A stretch of DNA of 64,000 bases from Helicobacter felis ATCC 49179 (GCF_000200595.1 NC_014810.2:940311-1004310); one strand, 5' to 3'; positions 1 through 9,894 are shown, counted from the stretch's first letter. Notes: generated by a model not told the origin, from the sequence alone. Translations and numbers: made by a program.

Positions 1-460
1 TGATGACAGTGCCTGAGAGTTGGTTAGCAGAGTTGCCCAAACTTACACTGCCTTGAGCAATAGCATAAATGTTTCCATCAATGGCTGTCAGGGGTGTCAT
101 CACCAAGACCCCATGATTGATAGATTTAGCATCCCCTATAGAAGAGATTTGGATGTCAATTTTATCTCCCTGCCGTGCAAAAGAGGGCAAGGAAGCGGTG
201 ATCATCACCGCAGCCACATTCTTAGAAGCGATGTCATTAGGCGAAACCTTAACATTCACGCTCTCTAGCATATTGGCGATAGATTGCATCGTAAATTTAG
301 AGCCGGATTTATCCCCCGTGCCATTCAAGCCAATCACAAGCCCATAGCCCACCAGCTGGTTATCGCGCACACCCACAATATTAGCAATATCTTCAATCTT
401 TTCTGCTCGCAGACTCCCTAGACAGAACACAAACACCAAGAAGTATTTTAAACATTCCAT
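1..460 (-). CDS. flgI: Flagellar P-ring protein FlgI (5' part, cut by window edge)
   Basis: FlgI forms the periplasmic P ring around the flagellar rod. About 153 residues are visible, ending at the window edge; the family is about 340 residues long, so more than half is missing. A signal peptide of about 19 residues ends in LRA and is followed by the FlgI N-terminal signature EKIEDIANIVGVRDNQL, then GYGLVIGLNGTGD and FTMQSIANML. I chose ATG at 460 because it gives the same distance to the EKI motif as I recall for H. pylori FlgI; an in-frame ATG at 469 is the alternative. It lies 24 bases downstream of lgt on the same strand. Identification is secure from the conserved N-terminus alone. Confidence 0.95.
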   Translation of the reverse strand, partial: MECLKYFLVFVFCLGSLRAEKIEDIANIVGVRDNQLVGYGLVIGLNGTGDKSGSKFTMQSIANMLESVNVKVSPNDIASKNVAAVMITASLPSFARQGDKIDIQISSIGDAKSINHGVLVMTPLTAIDGNIYAIAQGSVSLGNSANQLSGTVI

Positions 461-484
461 GCCAAACATTCTAACTAAACTTAC

Positions 485-1318
485 TTAATCTTTTTTCCAC
501 GCGATATAACCCCATAATCCTAAAGAAATCCCGGCCATCACTAGGCTTAAAATTTGCCCCATGCTCAAATGCCAAAAATAATACCCCATTTGCACATCTG
601 CCTCGCGGTAATACTCAGAGACAAAGCGCGCGAGCGAATACCCCAAACCATAGACAACCATAAGCATGCCCGGAGCAGAAGTAAATCTTTTAGCCACCAT
701 CACCACAAAAAAGAGCACCAACCCCTCTAAAAAAGCCTCGATGAGTTGGCTAGGGTAGCGCAAAACCCCATCGACTAAAATTCCAATCTTTTGTCCAAAA
801 GCATCGCCTTGAGGAACAACGCGCCCAAAGAGTTCTTGATTGAGAAAATTGCCAATGCGCCCAAAGACATAGCCCAGTGGTAAGGAAATGGCGATAAGAT
901 CGAGATAAATCAAAAAGTTTTGTTGTTTGATCTTGCTAAAAAGCAGAGAGGCGATTAAAAACCCCACCAAACCCCCATGGTAACTCATTCCGCGAATCCC
1001 TACAAATTCTCCCTCATAAAAGGGGTTAAAAATTTGCCAAGGGGCTTTGAGGTAGTAAAGGGTATTGGGATCATAAACTAAGATATAACCCAGCCGCGCC
1101 CCCAAAATCACGCCCACCTCTGCATAGAGAAAATAACTCTCAAAAAGAGACCTAGAGATAGGAAAACGCACGGGGTCTTTTTTGATAGCGCGCAGAGCCA
1201 CAAAAAAAGCTATGAGTAAGGCACTCACATAGGCGATTCCATACCAATGGACATTGATTCCAAAGAGACTAAAGGCAATCGGGCTAAAATGGCTATAAAT
1301 GGTGTTCCAAAAACTCAA
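485..1318 (-). CDS. lgt: Prolipoprotein diacylglyceryl transferase Lgt
   Basis: Lgt is the inner-membrane enzyme that moves diacylglycerol from phosphatidylglycerol to the lipobox cysteine of prolipoproteins, the first step of lipoprotein maturation. The protein has 277 residues, normal for the family, with about seven hydrophobic segments, the MSYHGGLVGF motif and the Lgt signature GRIGNFLNQELFG. The start is TTG at 1318, which overlaps the stop of the upstream pseudouridine synthase gene (TTGA); a purine-rich GAGGAG lies about ten bases before it. The tight overlap suggests coupled translation with the upstream waaA-rluA genes. Confidence 0.96.
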   Translation of the reverse strand: MSFWNTIYSHFSPIAFSLFGINVHWYGIAYVSALLIAFFVALRAIKKDPVRFPISRSLFESYFLYAEVGVILGARLGYILVYDPNTLYYLKAPWQIFNPFYEGEFVGIRGMSYHGGLVGFLIASLLFSKIKQQNFLIYLDLIAISLPLGYVFGRIGNFLNQELFGRVVPQGDAFGQKIGILVDGVLRYPSQLIEAFLEGLVLFFVVMVAKRFTSAPGMLMVVYGLGYSLARFVSEYYREADVQMGYYFWHLSMGQILSLVMAGISLGLWGYIAWKKD

Positions 1319-2058
1319 GGGGTTAACTCCTCTTCAAAGTAAAATGGGAGCGGGGCTTGTATGTAGTGGTCTAAAATCTTTAAGCGGTGGGCGTGCAAGA
1401 AAAAGTATTGATGAGACCTGCCCCCATAGAGCACATCCCCTACAATGGGACAACCCAGTGCGCTCAAATGCGCGCGGATTTGGTGCGTGATCCCGGTTGT
1501 AATCACCACTTTAAGCAAGGTTTTATTTTTGTATTGCTTAAGGGGAGTGATTTTCGTGCAAGCAGGGCGACCAGCAGGATCGAGCAAGGTTTTTACAAAG
1601 CCTTTAGCATCCTCTATGTGGCTCTTTTGCACTCTTAAGGGCATGCGCAGAGTTTGGGGCTTTTTAATCACACCCTGCACTAAAGCGATGTATTCTTTAT
1701 ACACAGCTCTTTTTTTAAAGGCTTCTAAACCTTGCGCGTGGGCGTGGTTCTGGGCTAGGGCGAGCACTCCGGTTGTGGGCAAATCTAGGCGGTGTAAAAG
1801 TTTGTAGGGGGGGTGTTGTTTTTCTAAAGCGTAGCTATTCACTCCAGCAGGCTTATTTAAAAATAACCAATCTGTCTCTTGATAAAGAATTTGTGCTTTA
1901 GAGTTTTGCACCTCAAATTTGCTCTGCAGAGGGCATAACTGGCGCGCGAGTGTGAGTTTACGCCCCCCTAAACACACACGCCCTAAATCAATGAGTTTTT
2001 GCGCCTGCTTGTGTGAAATGCCCATTTGTGCGCTGAGAAGCTTATAGGCTGCTTGCAT
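1315..2058 (-). CDS. RluA-family RNA pseudouridine synthase
   Basis: This 247-residue protein isomerises uridine to pseudouridine in RNA. It carries an N-terminal S4-like segment (GISHKQAQKLIDLGRV), then the RluA catalytic motif LLHRLDLPTTGVLALAQN with the catalytic Asp, and later GITHQIRAHLSALGCPIVGD. The target site (rRNA or tRNA) cannot be read from the sequence. It corresponds in position to H. pylori HP0956, between lgt and waaA. The ATG at 2058 overlaps the 3' end of waaA by 17 bases and the 3' end overlaps lgt by 4, so the three genes are packed as one unit. Confidence 0.9.
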   Translation of the reverse strand: MQAAYKLLSAQMGISHKQAQKLIDLGRVCLGGRKLTLARQLCPLQSKFEVQNSKAQILYQETDWLFLNKPAGVNSYALEKQHPPYKLLHRLDLPTTGVLALAQNHAHAQGLEAFKKRAVYKEYIALVQGVIKKPQTLRMPLRVQKSHIEDAKGFVKTLLDPAGRPACTKITPLKQYKNKTLLKVVITTGITHQIRAHLSALGCPIVGDVLYGGRSHQYFFLHAHRLKILDHYIQAPLPFYFEEELTP

Positions 2059-3196
2059 AAATTGCCTTGCTCAGTGTTTGGATCGAATGCCCTTGTTGGT
2101 CAATGTAGCTAGGGACAAGCTGATCGGCGCACTTCAAAGTTTCTTTTAAGGCGTTTTGCTCGATCAAAACATAATTTTGCACACAAGCAAAAAGGGCTTG
2201 TTGGTTAAAAATGTGCTTGCCACTGATGAGTTTGGTGTGAAAAAAGGCAGGCTCAAGCGGGTTATGCCCCCCCACAGGGACAAAAGACCCCCCCAAGATC
2301 ACCACATCAGCGATGGCATAAAAATCATTGAGCACCCCTAGCGCGTCTACAAGTAGAATCTGCTTGCTCCAAGTAACCCCTTCTTGCGAGAATGTCATAA
2401 AATCAAGATGTTGGCTTTCCAAGAGTTCTTTAACTTTTAAAAAACGCTCAGGGTGGCGCGGAACAATAGCCAAAAAAGCCGCAGTTTGCAGGGCAAGAAA
2501 AGCCTTTAAAATAAGAGCCTCTTCGCCCGGGTGTGTACTGGCAGCTAAAAATAGGGGTTTGGGGGGCTTTGGATGGTGCGTGGTGATTTTGGGGGTGTTG
2601 AAAAGCTTGAGATTGGGGAAAATTTCAAGGTGTCGCGCACCCAGTGAGCGTAATCTCTCTAAATCTTGGGGGGTTTGGGCGTAGATCCTATCTATCTGCT
2701 TGAAGAGTTGGGTGTAAAAAGCCCTAAAGCGTTGGTAACGCCCATAGGAGCGTGTGGAAATGCGCGCATTGAGCAAGAAAGTTTGTGCCCCCACTTGTTT
2801 AGCTAGACTAAACACTTGATACCATAACTCCGCCTCAGTAACCACAAGACTTTGCAAGTGATCTAAATCCTTGCGCCAAAGCCATAATAAAGTTTCAAAA
2901 AGCAAAAAACGCACTTGGATATGGGGGTTATTGGCATAAGTGCTACAGGCAAGATTGTAGCCGGTTTGGGTGGTGGTGGTGAGTAAAATGGGGGTGTTGT
3001 TAAAGAGGGCTAGTAGAGGTTCTAAAGATTTGATTTCACCAAAAGAGCAGGCATGAAACCACAAAATGGGCTTAAAATCCAACGCATGCCCTTTGGCAAA
3101 AAAACGCGCTGTTAAAGAGTATTTGTATTTGGCGCGCAAGCGCAAAAGCGCGATGAGGGGCAAAGCAAGCACATGGGCGATGCACAACACGCCCAA
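2042..3196 (-). CDS. waaA: 3-deoxy-D-manno-octulosonic acid transferase WaaA (KdtA)
   Basis: WaaA attaches Kdo to lipid A precursor at the cytoplasmic face of the inner membrane. The 384-residue protein has a short N-terminal membrane anchor, the glycosyltransferase N domain with ILWFHACSFGEIKSLEPLL and VTEAELWYQ, a middle PRHPERF motif and the C-terminal GGSFVPVGGHNPLEPAFF, all typical of Kdo transferases. The start is uncertain: the best frame begins with TTG at 3196 without a clear ribosome binding site, 7 bases after the stop of the HP0958-type gene, and there is no ATG nearby, so translational coupling is likely. Same neighbourhood as H. pylori HP0957. Confidence 0.92.
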   Translation of the reverse strand: MGVLCIAHVLALPLIALLRLRAKYKYSLTARFFAKGHALDFKPILWFHACSFGEIKSLEPLLALFNNTPILLTTTTQTGYNLACSTYANNPHIQVRFLLFETLLWLWRKDLDHLQSLVVTEAELWYQVFSLAKQVGAQTFLLNARISTRSYGRYQRFRAFYTQLFKQIDRIYAQTPQDLERLRSLGARHLEIFPNLKLFNTPKITTHHPKPPKPLFLAASTHPGEEALILKAFLALQTAAFLAIVPRHPERFLKVKELLESQHLDFMTFSQEGVTWSKQILLVDALGVLNDFYAIADVVILGGSFVPVGGHNPLEPAFFHTKLISGKHIFNQQALFACVQNYVLIEQNALKETLKCADQLVPSYIDQQGHSIQTLSKAIYASSL

Positions 3197-3203
3197 ATAG
3201 ATT

Positions 3204-3929
3204 TTATTGAGAATTAGTGCTCACTTCGCGATTGGCATAAAGAATGCGCCCACAATGTGGGCAAGTCAAAATGTCTTGACTGCGCAAAATTTCGGCGTAA
3301 GTTTTATCATTGATGCGGATAAAACAACCTCCGCAGGCTTGCTTGCGCACCTGCACCACACAGGTATTGCCTGCCCAACGGCGAATCCTCTCGTAAAAAG
3401 CGATGAGTTTGCGATCCATTTTTAAAACCAAAATTTGCTTGTTTTGAAAAATCTCTTGCTGTTGCGCCTTAATAGTTGCGGTGTCTTCCTCTACGCGTTG
3501 CTCAAGCGCGCTAATCTGCTCTGCTAATTTTTCTAAATCTTCTTGTAGGGTCGCCTGTAATCTATTTTTATGCGCGATCTCATTTTCTAGCCGCTCGATT
3601 TCCTTATTAGCTTGGTTGGCCCGCTCTTTAGTGATGTCTTCTTCAATGCTCAAAGAGCGCAATTCGCGCTCAGATTTGATTTGAGCGATCTTTTTTTGAA
3701 TACTATCAATCTTGGCGTTGATTTCATGGAGAGTTTGCTCATTTTTGCTAATTTGGAGCTTTAAGCCTCCCTTTTCTTCTTCAAGAGCACTATACTCGGC
3801 TTGTTGTTTTTGGCGTTGGGCGAGGGCCTTATCTAAATCCGTGCGTTTGGCTTGAATCTGTGGCTCTAAAGCCTCGATATCTTTATCTAAATGCGAAATC
3901 TCAATAAGTTGCTTGAGGTGTGCGTTCAT
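3204..3929 (-). CDS. HP0958-type zinc-ribbon coiled-coil protein (RpoN chaperone)
   Basis: The 241-residue protein has a long charged coiled coil (about residues 1-165) and a C-terminal zinc ribbon with ligands Cys199, Cys202, Cys223 and Cys226 (ACGGC and CPHC). In H. pylori the homologue HP0958 is known to be needed for motility and for stability of the sigma factor RpoN, and has also been linked to flagellin mRNA. By inference this copy supports the RpoN-dependent flagellar genes, including the fliK promoter near 59.4 kb. The ATG at 3929 overlaps the stop of the Nif3-like gene by 4 bases. Confidence 0.9.
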   Translation of the reverse strand: MNAHLKQLIEISHLDKDIEALEPQIQAKRTDLDKALAQRQKQQAEYSALEEEKGGLKLQISKNEQTLHEINAKIDSIQKKIAQIKSERELRSLSIEEDITKERANQANKEIERLENEIAHKNRLQATLQEDLEKLAEQISALEQRVEEDTATIKAQQQEIFQNKQILVLKMDRKLIAFYERIRRWAGNTCVVQVRKQACGGCFIRINDKTYAEILRSQDILTCPHCGRILYANREVSTNSQ

Positions 3930-4678
3930 GCCATGCCTTTAAAATGGAAGGGGTTTTTGCAATCGTGCAGTCTAACATGCTTTGCCTGAGTTTGCAACCA
4001 AGTTGCTAGCAGAGAGTGCAACAAGGGCACAAAATATTTTTCACTCTCATAATGCCCTACATCAATCACACTCACGCCCATGCTCTTTGCTGCCATCGCG
4101 TCATGGTGCTTGACATCTCCGGTAATCAGACAAAGACCTTTGGGGATATGAGCTAAATCCTGCAAATAAGACGCGCCCGCTCCACACACGATCGCTATAT
4201 GTTCGATGTTATGCTCCGCGCACACATAACGCACATAGGGGAGCTGTAGTCTCTCTTGAATGTGCTCGAGCAAATTCTCTAATTTAGTAGGTGTGATCGC
4301 GCCCACTAGAGCAAAGCCCTCTGACTTAAGGTTTTCAAAACCTAGCAAATTAGCAAAATGGGCGTTGAGGTGGGTTATATCAAAATTAGTATGAAGAGCG
4401 ATGAGCGCACAAGACTTTTGAATAAGAGGGGTGGCGATGTTATAGGGGTAGAGAGTGGGGTTAAAGTTCTTGCTTGCCTTGAAAAATAGGGGGTGGTGGG
4501 CAAGAATGCAGGTTTTGGGGGGGACCTCTAGGGCGAGCTCTAAGGTGGCTTCTAAGCTGATCACCACCTGATCAAAGGGCGCGCTCAAATGCCCTAGATT
4601 GATCCCGCTATTATCCCATGGGGCTTGCAACTCAAAGGGGGAGAGTTGGTTTAAGAAGTTGAAAAGATGGGCTAGCAT
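3926..4678 (-). CDS. Nif3-like dinuclear metal centre protein (DUF34/YbgI family)
   Basis: A 250-residue member of the NIF3/YbgI family, whose members bind two metal ions in a ring-shaped hexamer; a role as a GTP cyclohydrolase 1 type 2-like hydrolase is often annotated but not proven. Visible metal-site motifs are [11 protein letters not shown] near the N-terminus, [10 protein letters not shown] (two histidines), LHTNFD and the C-terminal [11 protein letters not shown]. It lies between glyQ and the HP0958-type gene with short overlaps on both sides (7 and 4 bases), as HP0959 does in H. pylori. Confidence 0.88.
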   Translation of the reverse strand: MLAHLFNFLNQLSPFELQAPWDNSGINLGHLSAPFDQVVISLEATLELALEVPPKTCILAHHPLFFKASKNFNPTLYPYNIATPLIQKSCALIALHTNFDITHLNAHFANLLGFENLKSEGFALVGAITPTKLENLLEHIQERLQLPYVRYVCAEHNIEHIAIVCGAGASYLQDLAHIPKGLCLITGDVKHHDAMAAKSMGVSVIDVGHYESEKYFVPLLHSLLATWLQTQAKHVRLHDCKNPFHFKGMA

Positions 4679-5577
4679 GGGAATAGGGGCGCGCTGAAAT
4701 CCCCATTTAAGCGCTCTTGTCTTTGATCTTCTTGGGACTTATAGAGAGTGGCGCAGGCTTTGGCTAGAGTGCGGATTTTTAAAATAAATTCTTGTCTCTT
4801 GGCTACAGAGAGGGCTTTTCTAGCGTCCAAAACATTAAAAAAATGCGTGCTTAAGATCACAAAATCATAGGCGACTAAACTCAAGCCTTGATCTAAACAA
4901 CGCTGGGCTTCTTGTTGGTTTCTCTCAAAACTCTCAAATAAAAAATCCAAATTGGCATGTTGAAAATGGTAATGGCTAAACTGGTATTCGCTCTCGGTGT
5001 GCACTTCTTTATAATAAATGGGTTTGCCCTCTCTATAGCTCCACACAATGTCTAAGACACTTTGAGCCTTTTGTATGTAGGTGGCTAATCTCTCTAACCC
5101 ATAGGTAATTTCAACTGGGGTCGGGTGGCAGGGCAATCCGCCCACTTGTTGAAAATAAGTAAACTGAGTGATCTCCATGCCATCTAGCCACACCTCCCAG
5201 CCCAAGCCCCAAGCTCCCAAAGTGGGCGACTCCCAATTATCCTCCACAAAGCGAATATCATGTTCTCTAAAATCAATCCCTAGCACTTCCAAGCTTTTAA
5301 GATAGAGCTCTTGAATATTGAGCGGGCTGGGCTTGATGAGGACTTGGAATTGGTAATAACTGCCTAAGCGGTTAGGGTTTTGGGCATAACGCCCATCGGT
5401 AGGGCGGCGTGAGGGGGCGACATAGGCGACACTCCAAGCTTGGCTGTCCAAACTTCTAAGTAGAGTGGCTGGGTGGAAAGTGCCCGCCCCTGCTGGCAAG
5501 TCGTAGGGCTGGAGCACTAAAGCCCCCTGATCCTGCCAAAAATCCTGCAATGTTAATAGAATGCGTGAAAAAGTCAT
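4672..5577 (-). CDS. glyQ: Glycyl-tRNA synthetase alpha subunit GlyQ
   Basis: The alpha subunit of the alpha2-beta2 glycyl-tRNA synthetase activates glycine. At 301 residues it has normal length and shows the family signatures [33 protein letters not shown] and [18 protein letters not shown]. Its partner glyS lies 6.6 kb upstream in the same orientation, separated by the metal-efflux operon and gpsA. The start ATG at 5577 follows gpsA by 9 bases and the 3' end overlaps the Nif3-like gene by 7 bases. Confidence 0.97.
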   Translation of the reverse strand: MTFSRILLTLQDFWQDQGALVLQPYDLPAGAGTFHPATLLRSLDSQAWSVAYVAPSRRPTDGRYAQNPNRLGSYYQFQVLIKPSPLNIQELYLKSLEVLGIDFREHDIRFVEDNWESPTLGAWGLGWEVWLDGMEITQFTYFQQVGGLPCHPTPVEITYGLERLATYIQKAQSVLDIVWSYREGKPIYYKEVHTESEYQFSHYHFQHANLDFLFESFERNQQEAQRCLDQGLSLVAYDFVILSTHFFNVLDARKALSVAKRQEFILKIRTLAKACATLYKSQEDQRQERLNGDFSAPLFPC

Positions 5578-5586
5578 GGCAAACCT

Positions 5587-6522
5587 TTATGATCGTTGTA
5601 AAAGTGCCCCCATGCTCTCTAGGGGGTTTTTGCCCTGCAAGAGGGCATAGAGTTCTGTAGCAATGGGGGTATAGATATTTTCTTTAGTGGCGATTTGGAG
5701 GATCGCCTCTGTAGTTTTCACCCCCTCAGCCACCTCGCCCAGTTCCTGTAAAATCGCCTCAAGGCTCTGATGTTTAGCAAGCCCTAAACCTACGCGGTAA
5801 TTCCTAGAGAGCACAGAGTTTGCGCTCAAAAACAGATCGCCCGCCCCTGAGAGTCCTAGAAAGGTTTGTGCCTTGCCTCCAAAATGCGCCCCAAAACGGC
5901 ACATCTCCACTAACCCCCTAGAGAGTAAGGAAGCCTTAGCACTCTGTCCTAACTCCAAGCCATCACACACTCCTGCTGCAATGGCGATCACATTTTTATA
6001 AGCCCCAGCGATCTCGCCCCCGATAATGTCTTCTTGGATGTAGGTGCGCATAAAACTAGGGAAAATCTTGGCATAGGTTTGTGCTAACTCTGCATTTGTG
6101 GAGTGCAGGGCTAGCGCGCATGGCAGGCTTGCGCTCACATCCTTAGCAAAACTAGGACCAGCTAGAAAACAAAGATTTTCAGAGGGTAGAAAACTTTGAG
6201 CAATGTCGCTCACAAAAGCCCCCCCAAGCTCAATCCCCTTACACGCCATTAAAACCCGCGTGTTAGAGGGGAGCTTAGTTTGCTCAAACCAAGCGCGCAG
6301 GTGTTGCACGCTAATAGCTACCACACACAAAGAGGCTTGAAGAGCTTCTTGCAGATCGCATTGTGTGATGAGAGAATGCCCCTTAAGCACTAAATTTTTA
6401 TTTAAAGGGAGCAAAACCTCGCTTAAATCCCGCCTAGAGACAATTTTAGTCGGGGTTGTGTGCCCAAAGGCAAAAGCTAACGCCCGCCCCCAAGCCCCGC
6501 CCCCAAAAACTACAACACTCAT
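5587..6522 (-). CDS. gpsA: Glycerol-3-phosphate dehydrogenase [NAD(P)+] GpsA
   Basis: GpsA reduces dihydroxyacetone phosphate to sn-glycerol 3-phosphate, the backbone for phospholipids. The 311-residue protein begins with the Rossmann nucleotide loop [10 protein letters not shown], followed by MACKGIELG, the substrate motif AGPSFAKDV, and the catalytic lysine region [20 protein letters not shown] at 6522 has a good AAAGGA site ahead. A 37-base gap separates it from the small gene after cznA, the largest break within this stretch, and glyQ follows after 9 bases. Confidence 0.97.
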   Translation of the reverse strand: MSVVVFGGGAWGRALAFAFGHTTPTKIVSRRDLSEVLLPLNKNLVLKGHSLITQCDLQEALQASLCVVAISVQHLRAWFEQTKLPSNTRVLMACKGIELGGAFVSDIAQSFLPSENLCFLAGPSFAKDVSASLPCALALHSTNAELAQTYAKIFPSFMRTYIQEDIIGGEIAGAYKNVIAIAAGVCDGLELGQSAKASLLSRGLVEMCRFGAHFGGKAQTFLGLSGAGDLFLSANSVLSRNYRVGLGLAKHQSLEAILQELGEVAEGVKTTEAILQIATKENIYTPIATELYALLQGKNPLESMGALLQRS

Positions 6523-6559
6523 GCATGTCCTTTAAAAAGTGCCATTCTAGCATAGCTTG

Positions 6560-6832
6560 CTAAATTGCAATATTGGAGAAAAGATAGAGCGCGCTTTGAG
6601 GATAAAGTTTTTTGATCTCTGTGGCTAATTGTCTAGCTTCTTGCTCGGGCAAGAATAAACGCACCAAAGCGCATTCCTTGCGCCCGCTCACTTGCTCGCA
6701 AATATTCATCTGTGCTTGGGGTGTGCCATAGACAAAGGCGGGTAAGAGGTAAAAATGCGTGTAGCCTTTCTCTAAGAGATAATCTAGCAGGCTATCTTGC
6801 ACAGGGGAGGGGGTGTAGATTTCTAATAACAT
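6560..6832 (-). CDS. Small CzcA-associated protein (HP0968-like, possibly DUF3240)
   Basis: A 90-residue cytoplasmic protein without signal peptide or membrane segment, directly behind cznA with a TGATG junction, so almost certainly co-translated with it. Length, position and a pattern of alternating strands and helices (LLEIYTPSPVQDSLLDYLLE, RLFLPEQEARQLATEIK) resemble the small PII-like DUF3240 proteins often found after CzcA/CusA pumps. The family assignment is tentative. A regulatory or metal-sensing role for the pump is inference from position only. Confidence 0.75.
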   Translation of the reverse strand: MLLEIYTPSPVQDSLLDYLLEKGYTHFYLLPAFVYGTPQAQMNICEQVSGRKECALVRLFLPEQEARQLATEIKKLYPQSALYLFSNIAI

Positions 6833-9800
6833 CAAATGACCTTGATTTTTTTAGCAAGTAACATAAACATGGGCGGGATCAAGAGTAAAGTTAGCGTGCT
6901 TGAGGTAACAAGCCCCCCTAAAACAACGATTGCTAAGGGTCTTTGCACTTCTGAGCCCACCCCATGGGAGAAAAGAAGGGGGATAAGTCCCAAGCCGGCA
7001 ATGCAAGCAGTCATAAGCACGGGGCGTAAACGCCTTGTCGCCCCCATAAAAACCACCTCATCAAGGCGTTTGCCCTGCATCAATAAATCTTTAAAATATC
7101 CGACCATCACCACGCCATTCAGCACGGCGATTCCAAACAGGGCGATAAAGCCCACACTAGCAGGCACTGAGAGATAGGCATGGCTGATAAAAAGGGCAAT
7201 GAGTCCGCCTGTGGTGGCAAAGGGGATATTACAAAGAATGAGCAGAGCTAAAGGGACATTTTTAAAGGCAAAAAAGAGAATAAAAAAGATGGCTAAAATG
7301 CTTAGAGGGATAATGGTTGCCAAGCGTTTATTAGCCCGCTCTTGGTTTTCAAACTGCCCGCCATAGGTGATATAGTAATTGGGGGGCAAGTGGACTTGAT
7401 TGTGAATTTTAGCCTTGATCTCACTCACAAAACTTCCTAAATCGCGTCCCACAACATTACTACGCACCACGCTTAGGCGTTTGGCATTCTCGCGCACGAT
7501 TGACACCGGACCATCTACCTCTTGCAGTGTCGCAATGGAGGTAATAGGAACAGGGACATCGCGGCTAGAAGTCATCTCCAAGCTTTTAAGTAAAGTGATA
7601 TTAGTTGCGACATCTTGGTTTTGGCGGATAATCACAGGCGTGCGTGAAATGCCCGTAGGGATGAAGGCAACTAACAACCCCTCCAAAGAGGATTTGAGAA
7701 ATTTAGCAAACTCATCGCTAGTAATCCCCACATTAGCCATCGTGTCCCGATTGGGTTTGATGTAAAGGTAATTAATACCCTTATTGAGCTCTGTTAGCAC
7801 CTCACTAGACCCGCGCACACTTTTAATGATTTCTACAATCTGTGCGCTAAGGGCGTTGAGAGTGGGGATGTCATTGCCAAAGATTTTCACCGCCAAATCC
7901 CCGCGCACCCCTGTAAGCATCTCAGAGATACGCATCTCAATAGGCTGGGTAAAGGTAAAGTTAATCCCTTTAAAACCCTCTAAGGCGTTGAGAATTTTTT
8001 CTAATAACGCCTCTTTATTAGGCACACTCCATTGATCTTTGGGGATGTAGGAAATAAACATGTCGGTTTGGTTGAGCCCGCCTAAATCTAGCCCCAACTC
8101 ATCAGAACCCGTGCGCCCCACTACAGATTGAATCTCTGGCACGCGCGCCTTGAGGGTTTTTTCAATGTCCAAAATTAAGGCGCGCGATTGGGCTAGCGAG
8201 ATGGAGGGGATGCTCTCAATGGTAAGCACGGTATCCCCCTCATCTAAATTAGGCATAAAAGCCTTCCCCACAAAAGCAAAAAGAGACAAACTAGCCACCA
8301 TAAACACCAACGCCCCAATGAGCATGCGCTTAGGGTTATGCAAAGCAAAGTTTAAAAGAGGAGTATAAGTTTTGTGCAAAAAGCGCACTAGAAAGGTCTC
8401 TTGGTGTGGCTGGCTTTTGAGCACTAAAGAACTCATCACGGGTATAATGGTGATGGAGAGAATTAAAGTTCCCAAGAGCGCAAAGACAATGCTTAGAGCC
8501 AAAGGTCTAAACATCTTACCCTCAATGCCTTGCAAGGATAAAATGGGGATAAAAAACACGATGATAATGATGATCCCGCTCACCACAGAGGGGGCGATCT
8601 CTTTGCACGCCCGATACATCGTGTTTAATTTGGGGCTTGTCTTGTTGTGGTTAAGTTTTTCAAAGGCGTTTTCAACCACCACCACCGCCGAGTCAATGAG
8701 CATGCCAATGGCGATGATGAGCCCCCCCAAACTCATCAGATTTAAGGAGAGACCGCTTAATTTAATCCCAATAAACGCCACACTCAAGCTCAAGGGCAAG
8801 ATCACCCCCACAGCCACACTTGCCCTAAAATTGCCTAAGAATAAAAAGAGGGTAGCAATGATGAGCACGATCGCCTCAATAAAAGTCTTGCCCACCGTGC
8901 TAATTGCCTTGTGTGTAAACTCAGAGCGATCGTAAAAAACATGGATATGCACGCCTGCTGGTAATAAAGGTTTGATCTCATTGTCTATTTTAGCGCGCAC
9001 GCGTTGGATAATATCCCTAGAATTTGCCCCTTTTAAAGAGAGCACAAGCCCCTCAGTGGTCTCTCCCACTCCATTTTTGGTAACAAAACCCAAACGGGTA
9101 CGATGGTGAGCGATCACCTTAGCAAAATCTTTAATATGCAGATGCCCCATTGTGGTAGGGATGGTGATATGGGCAATTTGCTCAGGGGTGCTAGCCATCG
9201 TTTGGATTTTGACTAAAAAAGTCTCACCTTCGCGATCAACCCGCCCCGCCCCGCTATTGCTCAAATTAGCTCTAAGCGCGTGTTCCAAATCGCTAATGCT
9301 CACACCCAATCTAGCCATATCATTTAAATCCGGAACCACAACAAAGGCGCGGCTAAAGCCACCTATGGAATTTACATCGGCTACTCCCGGAATGGTGCGC
9401 AGTAAGGGGCGGATCACAAAATCTAGCAAATGGCGTTTGCTTGCTCCATCTAGGCTACCATCAATGGTAAACATAAAAATATCTGAAAGAGGGGTTACAA
9501 TGGGCGCGATACCTCCATCCACCCCCTCAGGCAAATCGGGCAAGACTAGGGCTAGTTTTTCATCTACCATGTTGCGGGCTAAGTAAATGTCCATCCCCTC
9601 TTCAAAATCAATGGTGATGTCGCATACAGAGTATTTAGAAGTACTTCTAAGGGATTTCTCCCCTTGTAGCCCCAAGAGTTCTAGCTCTAGGGGGCGCACG
9701 ACATTATTTTCCATCTCTTCAGGCGAGCTGCCCGGAAGTTTGAGAATGATTTTAACTTGAACCGGGGCCATATCCGGGAAAGCATCTATGGGTGTGTTTA

Positions 9801-9894
9801 AAAAGCTATAAAATCCAAAACCTACAAGGGTTAGCGCGCACAAAAGCACCAAAAGGCGTTGTCTTAAACAAAAGGCAATGAGGCTATCTAGCAT
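6832..9894 (-). CDS. cznA: Heavy-metal efflux RND pump CznA (CzcA/CusA family)
   Basis: This 1020-residue inner-membrane RND transporter exports metal cations with proton uptake, working with CznB and CznC; in H. pylori CznABC handles cadmium, zinc and nickel. It has the TM1-loop pattern IDAFPDMAPVQVKI, two halves each with a large periplasmic domain, and about twelve membrane segments. In TM4 (GGLIIAIGMLIDSAVVVVEN) the second and third acidic residues of the HME-RND motif are present, but the first is Ala, as I recall for CusA rather than CzcA. ATG at 9894 forms a TGATG junction with cznB; a TTG three bases earlier is possible. Confidence 0.93.
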   Translation of the reverse strand: MLDSLIAFCLRQRLLVLLCALTLVGFGFYSFLNTPIDAFPDMAPVQVKIILKLPGSSPEEMENNVVRPLELELLGLQGEKSLRSTSKYSVCDITIDFEEGMDIYLARNMVDEKLALVLPDLPEGVDGGIAPIVTPLSDIFMFTIDGSLDGASKRHLLDFVIRPLLRTIPGVADVNSIGGFSRAFVVVPDLNDMARLGVSISDLEHALRANLSNSGAGRVDREGETFLVKIQTMASTPEQIAHITIPTTMGHLHIKDFAKVIAHHRTRLGFVTKNGVGETTEGLVLSLKGANSRDIIQRVRAKIDNEIKPLLPAGVHIHVFYDRSEFTHKAISTVGKTFIEAIVLIIATLFLFLGNFRASVAVGVILPLSLSVAFIGIKLSGLSLNLMSLGGLIIAIGMLIDSAVVVVENAFEKLNHNKTSPKLNTMYRACKEIAPSVVSGIIIIIVFFIPILSLQGIEGKMFRPLALSIVFALLGTLILSITIIPVMSSLVLKSQPHQETFLVRFLHKTYTPLLNFALHNPKRMLIGALVFMVASLSLFAFVGKAFMPNLDEGDTVLTIESIPSISLAQSRALILDIEKTLKARVPEIQSVVGRTGSDELGLDLGGLNQTDMFISYIPKDQWSVPNKEALLEKILNALEGFKGINFTFTQPIEMRISEMLTGVRGDLAVKIFGNDIPTLNALSAQIVEIIKSVRGSSEVLTELNKGINYLYIKPNRDTMANVGITSDEFAKFLKSSLEGLLVAFIPTGISRTPVIIRQNQDVATNITLLKSLEMTSSRDVPVPITSIATLQEVDGPVSIVRENAKRLSVVRSNVVGRDLGSFVSEIKAKIHNQVHLPPNYYITYGGQFENQERANKRLATIIPLSILAIFFILFFAFKNVPLALLILCNIPFATTGGLIALFISHAYLSVPASVGFIALFGIAVLNGVVMVGYFKDLLMQGKRLDEVVFMGATRRLRPVLMTACIAGLGLIPLLFSHGVGSEVQRPLAIVVLGGLVTSSTLTLLLIPPMFMLLAKKIKVI

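Noticed and set aside
8372-8935. Long open frame (187 codons) opposite cznA
   Set aside because: It lies wholly antisense to conserved RND sequence, lacks a ribosome site and has a Met/Ile/Lys-rich composition typical of mirror frames.
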